A stretch of 64,000 nt of DNA, from the NCBI GenBank assembly GCA_963971405.1, contig OZ020486.1, positions 19,491,419 through 19,555,418 on the forward strand, read 5' to 3'. Every line of letters starts with the position of its first letter. The first letter of the stretch is position 1. Of this stretch, positions 23,360 through 32,322 are shown one piece after another. The DNA is from Psococerastis gibbosa. Lineage: Eukaryota; Arthropoda; Insecta; Psocodea; Psocidae. The notes below the pieces were generated by a model. The model saw only the letters and a list, made by a program, of their open reading frames with translations, had not been told where the DNA came from and made no database searches. The translations under genes and the position numbers were made by a program.

Positions 23360-23689
23360 TATAACAATACTTCTATAGGTAGTGTCATAGTTTTCAGGTG
23401 TCCCTAAGGAATTGAAGACGTAGGCTACAGTTAGAGGGCCCACCGAGCAGGTCTGGATTGGTGCGCAGGCGCTCTCGTGTCTGATTGACTCGGTAGTGTT
23501 TTAATCCTTCTTCCGTTCTATTAAAGTTTTGCGGATGTTTATAGATTTCTATGGCTTTCCTATGTAGTCGGGGGTAGGTTAAAAGTAAATAAAACAACAA
23601 AACAGAGAATGACGCCAACTAGCCAAGCAGACACGAGAGCGCTTGCGCGCCGATCCATACCTGCACCAGTCTGTCAGTCAGTTCCTACG

Positions 23690-23865
23690 GTACCCCCACG
23701 ATACAATCTTAGAAGTGTAGTACATAGTGCCACTGTTGTTGTTGACGAAACGTTTGGAAGCATACTTTCAAATCGACCACGGCCTATTAGCCCGGATTCT
23801 CCTGCACAGCAACAGCCAACCGCCATAATTCAAAACAAATTGCACTGGACCCAGGGGCGGATAAA
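23690..23865 (+). repeat. GGCTTTCACGGCCGG repeat family, partial copy 2
   Basis: It shares GACGAAACGTTTGGAAGC and CGACCACGGCCTATTAGCCC with 11658-11805. The 5' half is different or decayed. Confidence 0.5.
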
Positions 23866-23884
23866 TAGCAGCTGAACAAAACAC

Positions 23885-24715
23885 CTTTATATTTTCAGCT
23901 TAAAGGCAGATTCATGTACCTATTGAGATCTACCATCTACCAATGTTCGACTCTCGGAAAATTTCTTCACGACTTTTCATTTCATGACCCCTGAGCCTAA
24001 AACCACCCTCTTTTCAAAATGTTAAGCTGGCCATACACGAGGGCTCCAAATGGAATCGCGCAAGCCAAATGGCGCGTCATGTTCCATTTTGCGTTAGCGC
24101 CATTTAGAGGGGTCATTCATGACTACGCTGAACCAGTAGCTCCAAATCTTTCAAATTGTATAGTGTTACGATATGGAAGAGGTACTTTTACACTGTACAA
24201 TTTGAAAGATTTAAAGCGACTGGTTCAGCGTAGTCGTGAATGACCCCTCTAAATGGCGCTAACGCCAAATGGAACAGGACACGCCATTTGGCTTGGCGCG
24301 AGTCCGTTTGGAGGCCTTGTCAATGGCCAGCTTTATACATATATACTGTATATACGTATGTACAGTATGTGTTTATGTATGTATATCGATTTTAGGAAAC
24401 ACTCCAACTTCCGTAAATATTATCCGATTTTGATGAACTTCAAAAATGTCTTGATCGAGTTCTTTAACCAGCTAAATCCACTATTTAGTTACAAGATAGC
24501 GGCCGATTGAAACCTTATATAATTCATATCTCAGTTAATATTGGTCGCAGAGGAATGAATTAAAATATCACTGAAAGCCTGTATTATTATATACGATAAT
24601 GGTAATCTACACTTTTTACGGCAAATCAACGATTTCATGATGATGTCCAGTCAAAGTAAAAATAATTTAATAAGTAAAAGTTCATAGTCGCCATTTTTTG
24701 GAACACAAGAGTGTT
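23885..24715 (+). repeat. Dispersed repeat family B, copy 3 (interrupted)
   Basis: It parallels the reverse of 9220-9738 from TACCTATTGAGAT through CCTGAGCCTAAAACCACC, resumes at TGTATATCGATTTTAGGAAA, and ends at GGAACACAAGAGTG. The break in the middle is exactly the palindromic MITE at 24024-24335, so this copy is older than that MITE. Confidence 0.7.
24024..24335. mobile_element. Palindromic MITE, about 312 bp
   Basis: The whole segment folds on itself. The left half runs TAAGCTGGCCATACACGAGG, GGCTCCAAATGG, AGCGCCATTTAGAGGGGTCA, GACTACGCTGAACCAG, and the right half is the inverse. TA-rich flanks suggest a TA target. It interrupts family B copy 3. Confidence 0.85.
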
Positions 24716-24789
24716 TCGTGTGTGCCGGTTCTTCCGGCCTTAACACAGAATTTAGTAAATCTTGTGATAATCAAATCAAAGTCGTAATG

Positions 24790-25904
24790 TTACTTAATTA
24801 ATTTTCCCTGTAAATTTACAAGCCCTAATGCACATTCCACTGCCATATCCAGCATAGGCAAAAATTTTAAATTCACACACGAATGCATAGACAACAACTT
24901 CTCCTCGCGAATGCGCTCTATAACTCGCTCAACGTGTATACGGAGGGCAGCTATTTGCTTCGTCTCTATGACTTCTTTCTTAGTCATGACTGTACCACTT
25001 GTAAGAAAAACACTTGGCGGTCGCACAAGCCGACAATTTTTTCTCAAAAGGAATGGTTCAAGTGTTTTGAACCCACGATCAGTCATGACTAAACTGTCCA
25101 TCGGAAGGTGATGTAGAAAATCAGACTCGGTCACTATGTGCGTGTCTTCAGTCCGACCTCCATATCCCTTCGAACACCATGAGACTAGTCCATCGGGAGT
25201 AACACCCACTATGTACTTAATTGTATTGCATTTTTTATATTGCGACCAAGTGGCTGACTGCAGGATGGGATTGCTTGGCTTTTGGATTTCAATTTCGAAT
25301 GCGTCCAATATGCACACTACTTCCCGGTAATTGGCCCTAAATGCAATTGGTAAGTTGGCAAGTATTGTAGGTTTAGGGGGCCAATGTATAAGCGACTTCA
25401 GGTTTGAATGGACGTAAGGCAATGTCTGCTTAAAAACAGTACTGGCGTGCTGTTGGGTAATTCCGAAGTCGTCCCCTATTTCATCGAAGGTCCTGCAGAG
25501 TTTTATTCGCTGCAAGACTATCGCCACATTGCGGCAGGGGGCATCTTTTGTCAGCATTTCAAACACGAAAATGCAGCTCGCAGGAATGCCTAAATATTTC
25601 TTTGGCCTAGCCTGAATTATTAACTTCATCCTGCGAGCAGACAGCTCCTTCAGCTCGACGACATCGTCAATTGCGAAATCGCTGTCATCACTATCTTCAC
25701 TGCTTGAATTTAGAAAACTACAGGCCGAAAATTTGCGGCCGGACCCCCTCTCCAGTTTCTCCGGGGTTTTTGTAGTACCGCGACTGGTAGTTGCAGATTT
25801 AATTGGCGAGCAACTGACAGTCGTGTACTGTGGCGTCACTTGCACAGCTCGGCTAGTTACGGCAGCTGCCTGCATAGTTTGCGTGCACTTGTCATTTGAA
25901 AAAA
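24790..25904 (-). CDS. THAP-DDE transposase, exon 3 (HTH and catalytic domain)
   Basis: This is the last exon of the 526-aa transposase (27644-27450, 26915-26645, 25904-24790 on the minus strand). The acceptor is GTTTCAG (25905 side); two bases complete Leu156. A Ser/Asp-rich acidic stretch (near residues 220-237) precedes a helix-turn-helix of the Tnp_4 type (RTFDEIGDDFGITQQHAS) and then the DDE_Tnp_4 core. The catalytic acids are Asp356 in ILDAFEIE, Asp431 in VMTDRGF and Glu481 in RIHVERVIERI, in the spacing of the IS5/Harbinger-like DDE fold. The protein would cut and rejoin transposon ends in the nucleus. The frame is open to the stop at 24790-24792. It converges on the nuclease gene of the same element. 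Confidence 0.92.
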
Positions 25905-26170
25905 CTGAAACAAAAAAAAACCATGTACAGGTATACAGTAAATTTTAAAACACAATATAAGATTCACAGTGGCTCACACATTACACGGAACGTCTACTAT
26001 ACAATATTTTCAGATATAGATTTTTATTATTTTTAGAGAAACCGTCATGTGTCGCACATTGGTATTTTTACATAAACTACATTAATACTCCGTAATTCCT
26101 GTGTTTACATGGGGTCACCATAAACCAGGAAAATGTAAAAAATAAACGCAGTTTAAATACACATTATGTC

Positions 26171-26260
26171 CATGGGCGTCCACAGGAGAGGGCAGGGGAG
26201 ACCAGCTGCCCCCCGCCTAGAACGAGAGCAACATGTCGCTGTCTGGCGGAGCTTGGAGTT
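26171..26260 (+). repeat. Solo hAT-like end in the transposase intron
   Basis: CATGGGCGTCCACAGGAG followed by GGGCAGGGGAG and a C-run has the look of a degenerate hAT-type terminus. No partner end was found. It lies in intron 2 of the transposase gene. Confidence 0.35.
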
Positions 26261-26644
26261 TTATAAATAAGTATTAGACTGTAAAATCTCGACTGCTATC
26301 AAAATTCGTGAACGCTACTAATTCTGGCGTGCCGCATTTCACATACTTTTTCCCCAGGGGAAGCCTCCTGCGCGCAATTTTATAATATTGATATGATGAT
26401 GATGATAGTAAAGAGCCTTGATGGAATTTTAGAGATTTCGGCTCACCCAGTCTGCCTCCCGCAAGAAAAAAAGATGCGGACGGCGATGACTGTGTCGACT
26501 GTGTTAAACCTCATGTGTTAGTGGAGAAATGCCCTACAATTAAATTGCACATATCTCGGGAAGTTTACCGCATGATCATCGACAGCGAAGATGCTGATTG
26601 CCAGGCGAAGGCAACATAACAACATGATAGAAAACTCTACTTAC

Positions 26645-26915
26645 GATTGCTATCATGGTCTTCAATAATAGGCAAACTATCTTCGCAGCTTTGATTGTCA
26701 TTACTTGGCCCTGCTTGAGCTTCTACTTGCGCATTTACGGCCGAAGCTATAAGTTCTTTCCTTCGCCTCTTCACTAGTAAAAGTCTTGTCGGCTCCAAAA
26801 ACTTGTTGATGCGCCTGCCCTGGCATTCAAATTTAGTTGGCATCGCTGTTTTTTTTATAGTCATTCGCCCGTGCATTAATTTAACATAAGTTAAATTTTC
26901 AATGCATTCTTCCAA
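26645..26915 (-). CDS. THAP-DDE transposase, exon 2 (end of THAP, linker)
   Basis: Residues 66-155 plus one base. The acceptor is TTCTGTACCAG and the donor is AATC|GTAAGT. It completes the THAP zinc finger: the segment AMPTKF (89-94) is the conserved AVPxxF-like box that closes the domain. A basic stretch LLLVKRRRKELI (a likely nuclear localisation signal) and a polar, acidic linker follow. Phase 0 in and phase 1 out match the neighbouring exons. Confidence 0.85.
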
Positions 26916-27449
26916 CTGGTACAGAAAAAAACACGTCAGTAAGTTCAATCTAATATAAAATGAAGTACAACCACTTTACTACTTTAATAATTAATGACAG
27001 CTTGTTGAAAGCGGTCGGTGGGTCTCTGGTCCATATAAATGCTGTAAATGAACCGAGCACTGATTGGCCAGTAACCGACTAAAAATATAAAGTCCAAATC
27101 AACAATGAGCTGCGCAGTTATATACTGTAACTGTGTCAGTATCGGCAAAAATCGAAGGAGCTAGGGAGCTACACTATTTAGTGAGCGAAAGAAATCTACG
27201 CTTATGCTAAGAGTGACAGAAGAAAGTGATTGAATCTTGTAAGGCCGCAACATTTAAATTTCATAACCTAGCAATAATCAATAAGTCAATATGAAGTCTC
27301 CTCCACAGAATAGCCCTACCATAATACGTATATTGTTTATGTAGTCATGCATCATAGACCCCACATCAGTCGGAGAAATTACCTGCCTGCAAATTACGGC
27401 TGAATACTAATTTCATTGGAAAAAAGAGTAGAAATCAACGCAAACCTAC

Positions 27450-27644
27450 CTCGAAATGGTCTTCACAAAAAAACAGAGTTGACTTCGGACTGACAGCCTC
27501 ATCGCGTCTTGCGGCTTGGATCCATGCTCTTCGCCTTTTTCCATCATTAGGCATATGCAAAAACAGTTTTTGTGGCGTACTGAATGTCGTATTTGTACAG
27601 TTAGGCACAGCACAGTACTTATAATTAGTTTTCGCAGTTGCCAT
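27450..27644 (-). CDS. THAP-DDE transposase, exon 1 (THAP zinc finger)
   Basis: This encodes residues 1-65 and begins at the ATG at 27644. The C2CH signature is complete: C11, C16, C60 and H63 (CxxxxC...CxxH), with the conserved Trp41 in the basic RRRAW segment. THAP domains bind DNA; in transposases they recognise element ends. The donor is TTCGAG|GTAGGT and the frame joins exon 2 in phase 0. It lies about 240 bp inside the right terminus, the mirror of the nuclease gene on the left. Confidence 0.92.
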
Positions 27645-27885
27645 GTAAAATTAGGAAAACCAAGTAAAAAGAAACACGATTATATTATGTTTTCCGTTTT
27701 TGTTTACAATGGTGGTGGGAACGGTGACGTTCAAATATGGCCGCCCCTGCCTTAAAAGCAAAATTTATAAATGAATTTTACTCCCAAGTAAGAATAAATT
27801 TAAAAGAAATTTATATCAATTTATATGTAAAATAAAATCTAGTTTCATTCTAAATACGGCAAAAAAAATGCCTGTATACCCCATT

Positions 27886-28100
27886 GGACTGATTGTAAAG
27901 TGTTGGAGACATAGGGTAGGCTACAATATAAAAATGTGTTTGAACTTTAAAAAGTTTATTAAATGAATGGATTAAAATTACCATAGGTTCATTGAAATTA
28001 TTATTAATATTGTTAGTAACACTGTTCAGTAATTTATACGGCGATTAAACTACTTGCAGTATGCAAAAGGAGACGAATGTAATACACGTGATACGCAAGG
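27886..28100. other. Right flank of the transposon; no feature
   Basis: AT-rich sequence between the transposon end and the next MITE. Confidence 0.4.
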
Positions 28101-28102
28101 TA

Positions 28103-28288
28103 AGACGTATATTCCACTGGTCAATATTCCATTATTTGGGATTAAAAAAAAGTTTAGATTTTTTTATGGAGACTATTATATATATAGTATGAAGATTCTT
28201 AACTTATCTACATAATAGTCTCCTTAAAACAAAAATCTCAACTTTTTTAATTACAAATGACGGAATATTGACCAGTGGAATACACGCT
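28103..28288. mobile_element. Palindromic MITE (AGGCG-type ends), copy 2
   Basis: Inverted halves from ATTCCACTGGTCAATATTCC on the left to GACGGAATATTGACCAGTGG on the right. The centre ATAGTCTCCTTAAAACAAAA is shared with 14398-14581 and 63291-63475. The outermost bases are degenerate (AAGACG). Confidence 0.85.
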
Positions 28289-28291
28289 TAA

Positions 28292-28408
28292 AGAGAGTTT
28301 CACTCTGAATCGGGACGCGGTTTTTCAATACAGAATAATAGTAAATAGTAATTATTTACTGTTATGCAGCATTAAAAAACCAAGTCCCAATTCAGAGTGA
28401 AACTGTCT
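28292..28408. mobile_element. Palindromic MITE with TTAA flanks, 117 bp
   Basis: The left half AGAGAGTTTCACTCTGAATC is mirrored by the right half ending ATTCAGAGTGAAACTGTCT. TTAA lies on both sides (28288-28291 and 28409-28412), the target signature of piggyBac-type insertion. It directly abuts the preceding MITE. Confidence 0.85.
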
Positions 28409-28889
28409 TTAACTCGCAGCTACTCTACTTCATTTCATAAGAGACTGATCGAAAACAGACTGAGCCCCTCTTAGAAAAGTCATAGCCTACTTTTAAAAAA
28501 GAAATATACTTAAGGATAAAGAAACTCAGCAATTTCATGTTTTCAGGAAATCACTTTTAAATTCTCATAAAACTTGCTTTATTAGATTTCGTCAACTGAT
28601 GAAATTTTTACCCCGAAATTTTATATTAATTGTAATGAGTTTTCTGTTGTGCTTTCATGTAATTTTTATAGCATTTTATTTATGCTAAGATTGAACAAAT
28701 TTTCTTTCAAAGGCTGTAAGGTCACCTTTATAAATTGTGCTCCATTTCCTTGGCAACTTTGTGTAAGCCCATTGTAACCAAAGCCGTAGCCAGAATTATT
28801 TTTCTCGGGGGGGGGGGGGGGGTTTCAGAAATTTCATTGGATATTACATAGTGGCTTTTATTTTTCCTCTCAAACTCCGATTCTATCTA

Positions 28890-29062
28890 GTATCAAGCCA
28901 TTTCAGTCCCACACTGGCTCCATTTTCTGGCTATGCTAGGGAGGGCATGTAAAGCAGGCGGTCCCGGGTCATCCTAGTTGAGTGTAAGAGAGGGTTTTAT
29001 AGCCCTAGCTCCGCTAGGTTGGCTTAGTAATAGAACAACAAAAAGTCACGATTTATTTATTT
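28890..29062 (+). mobile_element. tRNA-derived SINE, copy B
   Basis: The body (AAGCAGGCGGTCCCGGG, GAGTGTAAGAGAGGG, AGCCCTAGCTCCGCTAGG, TTGGCTTAGTAATAGAAC) matches the reverse of 40570-40785. The tail is (ATTT)n. The B-box region is degraded to TTCAGTCCC. Confidence 0.75.
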
Positions 29063-30385
29063 ATTTATAATAATAAATAAATAAATAAATAATGTATTTC
29101 GTTTCTTCAATATTACATATACAGTGATATAATGAAGTAGGGGTGGCCCAAAGGATTTCTCCCGTGCTGGGGCCCCCTTAATACTAATAACTAAGCTAAA
29201 ACTAATCTAAACTAAACTAAAACTTTATCGATAATAATTAATTTTATGTAGACTCTAAGTAACATCACTAAGTAAGTAAATAAGTAAGATCATTTACTAA
29301 GATGAAATAATATAAATGTTTATCACTCTGTTGAATCCGGGGTTGTTATGCTAGCGCGCTATTGCTGGAAGATTTGTTAGTTGATTTTGGGACAGATGAA
29401 AGCTAATTTTACTAATAAATTTTTTTTGGTCGTAGATTTTTTATGAACTCAGGAAGGCTGTTATAGAATGGAACACTGATAGGTAAATGTGCGAATGTTT
29501 GAAAAGGGTAGTGTTATGATTGGGGATCTGCTGAAGATTGCTACCAACACCAAGTCTTGTGCCACAGGCATGTTGAATTAAGTCTGATTGGTTGTTTGCG
29601 TCTAGTAATTTTTTGTACCTGTATAAAGAAAGCTGTCTTGCGTAAGTGATTGTGGTGGTAGGTACGCTAAATTCGTCATAGAGCAGTTCCGATGGGTACC
29701 TATAGTGCTTTTTCATGGCAACTTTAATTACGCTTCGGAGGGCTGCTTCTAGTGGGTCCATGATTGTAGAATGTGCTCCGCCCCATGCTATGATGTTATA
29801 TTGTACAAATGATTGGACTAGCGCGAAGTAAATTTGTCTTATAACGTCACGGTTTACAATATGCCTTAGTCTTTTGAATTTGTACAAGGTTTTCCTTATC
29901 CTTTTGACAGTTAATAATATGTGCTCACTCCATCGTAAATTGTGGTCTATAATGGTCCCTAAGTATTTGTATTTATCAGTTTTAATAATTTCTCGGCAAT
30001 TGTAACAGTTGTTGAGAGCACAGTCATGTCCATGAAGTATCAAGTGCTGGTTTTCAGGTTGCCCAACAACCGTGTTACTGAAAGCCATGTACTCCGTTTT
30101 AATAATGTTAAGGGTAAGTAAGTTCTTGTCTAGCCAATCTTTAACCTTGCGCATTGCGGTGGTTGCCTTTAGATAAGTGTCGTTCCACTTAGGACCGTTG
30201 AAGTACAACGTGTCGTCGGCGAAGCCTATCAGTGTACCTTCTGTGTCCAGTTCTAGTAGTTGGTTATAGTAGACGAGGAAAAAAGGGGACCAAGGACGGT
30301 TCCTTGCGGGACACCACACGTCATGTCACTAAAAAAAGTTTTGCTTGTGCCACAAGCATCGTACGGTCCACTTATTTATTTATTC
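29063..30385 (-). pseudogene. 5'-truncated non-LTR retrotransposon with RT C-terminal half
   Basis: On the minus strand, a first short frame reads TCGVPQGTVLGPLF (RT motif region 4). A frameshift near 30285 leads into LIGFADDTLYFNG, the catalytic FADD box. The main frame continues to 29441 through KYLGTIIDHNLRWSEHI, YFALVQSFVQYNIIAWGG and similar post-RT segments. This order is standard for Jockey/CR1-like LINEs. Endonuclease and N-terminal RT are missing. After the stop, a 3' tail carries AGGGGGCCCCAGCACGGG and ends in an A/T repeat that meets the (ATTT) tail of the plus-strand SINE. A TTATTTATTTATT stretch near 30372-30384 could be the matching target duplication, meaning insertion into the SINE tail. 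Confidence 0.85.
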
Positions 30386-30479
30386 ACTTGGGGGGGGGGG
30401 ATGAACCCCCCTTGGCTACGGCCTTGATTGTATTCTCATGCAGGCTACGGTTTTAATGGCAAAACTGTACATTAATTAA

Positions 30480-31000
30480 GGGTATTTCTTATTAGCCAGA
30501 ATAATCGATTGTAGAGCCATAAATGAGGTGTCAATGGTGTCATAAAAAAAAATTCTCTACGTTTGATCGACCGCAGTAATTGAACCAACCTGATTTACTT
30601 CTTTACTGTATCTATAATCTAAAACAATTCAACAACCATGTCCACTTAAATATGAAGAATAGGCTACTTATTAAACGGAAAGTGATATTTTACATCATCA
30701 GCGCCTAATACAGTCTCAAACTTGTTGCAAATAGTTCCGCCAAAATTGAGATGGAACCCGAAATTCTCGCACTGGAGGTTATAGGAAAGCATACGAGATG
30801 CGGCGTGGGTAAAAGGAGGATAAGGGAGGATAAACGATAATGGCAGTGAGGCCCGACCACAACAATGGCTACTTGCTCACGTGGTTAATTGTAATGTAGC
30901 CTTCGGCTAATTCACCCTTATCTGCTCCTCCGATGCATTCTGCTACAACCCTTCTCGTTAGAAAGGTTCAGTCCAAACATGGAAGTAGATATGTTCATTA
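30480..31000. other. No gene recognised
   Basis: No exon or repeat could be assigned. Confidence 0.4.
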
Positions 31001-31002
31001 CT

Positions 31003-31372
31003 TTCCTATTTATACGTTAGTATAAGAAAAGTCCGATTTCTAAATCTCAAGGGATTTACAAGTTTTTGAGGTCTCACCTAAAAAAGTGTCTGTCTATGTA
31101 TCCGTCGATTTATGGACAAACAACTCAATGCATTGTGATGAAATTCAGGATGTATGTTTACAAAAATATCATATCTCAGGACAATTTTTTACCCACCTAA
31201 ACTAAAAAAAGCTAATATTTTTTTCTTAAAAATGGCTGCAACGATTTCTTTTAAATTCACATACATTGTAGCACTTATTATAATGTCATCAAAACCCACG
31301 AGGCCACATTCCCTCGATAGTTTTCTTCTGGGAAACATTAAAATTGTTATAGTTGCTAAGTAGAGAAACAAA
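31003..31372 (-). repeat. Decayed TGCTTTCC-end family fragment
   Basis: On the plus strand it reads like the reverse of the family: CTATTTATACGTTAGTATAA, GGGATTTACAAGTTTTTGAG, TGTCTGTCTATG (microsatellite remnant), TGATGAAATTCAGGATGTAT, CAACGATTTCTTTTAAATTC, CCTCGATAG and CTTCTGGG. Heavily diverged. Confidence 0.75.
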
Positions 31373-31379
31373 ATCAAAC

Positions 31380-32320
31380 AAGCTGTGGAAGGAGAATAGG
31401 CCTACTAATTGCAGTATTATATCGTATATGGGCTTATTCTTTGTTTACAAAATATTTCGAAATCTTTGTCTTAACCATTCTGCATGGTACGATGGCAATA
31501 TTGCAAAGAGACTGTGGTAAAAGCTCTATACCCTACGTAATATTGATGTAAGTACCTATCCTCAAACCACTTTGAGGAAACTAAGTGACAGCAACCGCAG
31601 CCTACAATAAAAAAATCTCTTTTATAAGAAGAAATAAAAGATTGCTCAAGGCGAATTCATTTCATTGGCAACTTACTGTACCCATTAATGGTTTTTATGT
31701 GGTGAAGTTGAAATTTCGTTCTTTTGTTACAAGTAATTTCACTGCTGGAGTGGCAAGATAAAGCAATCACAAATTACCTAGATACGACTTTTTACTAAGT
31801 AAAAAGAAACTTGTTTTCCTCTTTCACCTCTAAATCACTCCGCGATGACAGGGGGGAAAGCAAACCAAAGTAAAATGAAACATACTTGAAAAATGGAATA
31901 TTATTTCATTTTTCATTCTTTTGATAACAATCGCTTTAAAAAGCCGCGGAACATTAATTTTCTTGAAACACGAGTGGTAGCTGAAAATTTAATTTAATAA
32001 TACTATACCTAAGTATATTGTAATATCGTACTTTAATATGAACTTTTATACCTGTCTAATAGTCAAGTGGGCATAGTAAGCCAATTAATTGACTTGACAG
32101 CTGCCTATATAATAAACTGTTTTAATATTATTCTAAATAAACACATCCAGTAATAAACAAATAATCACTTTATCTAGTGGTTATGACTTATGGCTCTATT
32201 TTTAATTCAATTTCTGAATATTAACGATATGTTTGGAAGTGGCGTGGGCTTCGCTCAGTCAAATTAGGAATAATACTGTAAGCAGTTAGTTACAGACCTA
32301 CAGTATAATAGAAAAAACTT
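31380..32320. other. No gene recognised; start of the large receptor intron
   Basis: AT-rich intron sequence just downstream of the receptor exon; no repeat assigned. Confidence 0.4.
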
Positions 32321-32322
32321 AC

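Larger units (their letters stand above)
18472..27882. mobile_element. Complete ISL2EU-like DNA transposon, 9.4 kb
   Basis: The left end GGGGTATACAGG (18472-18483) is exactly matched by CCTGTATACCCC at 27871-27882. The dinucleotide AT lies immediately outside both ends (18470-18471 and 27883-27884), which fits a 2-bp target duplication. Between them are two convergent spliced genes with uninterrupted frames: a SWIM/YqaJ-type nuclease on the plus strand and a THAP/DDE_Tnp_4 transposase on the minus strand. From memory of the family, that pairing is the hallmark of ISL2EU elements. About 3.3 kb between the two stop codons is filled with younger or unrelated insertions (21714-21831, 22395-23359, 23885-24715, 24024-24335). 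The gene structures are certain enough to call the element. The exact termini rest on a short 12-bp repeat plus the AT flanks. Confidence 0.8.
28779..30426. mobile_element. hAT-like element split by SINE and LINE insertions
   Basis: The left end CAAAGCCGTAGCCAGAATT (28779 on, followed by a G-run) and the right end, reversed, CAAGGCCGTAGCCAAGGGGG, are inverted. They are flanked by imperfect 8-bp repeats ATTGTAAC (28771-28778) and ATTGTATT (30427-30434). Between them lie a plus-strand SINE (28890-29062) and a minus-strand truncated LINE (29063-30385). The host element therefore was probably only a few hundred bp before they arrived. Confidence 0.7.
2887..32322 (-). other. OctbetaR: Very large intron of the octopamine receptor gene
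   Basis: The interval between the two phase-matched receptor exons is 29,436 bp. It begins with a consensus donor (CAG|GTAAG at 32323/32322 on the minus strand) and ends with the acceptor TTAG at 2888-2887. Most recognisable sequence inside it is transposable-element DNA, including a complete 9.4 kb two-gene transposon at 18472-27882. No other exon with GPCR similarity was seen inside it. A small cryptic exon cannot be excluded without transcript data. Confidence 0.8.
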
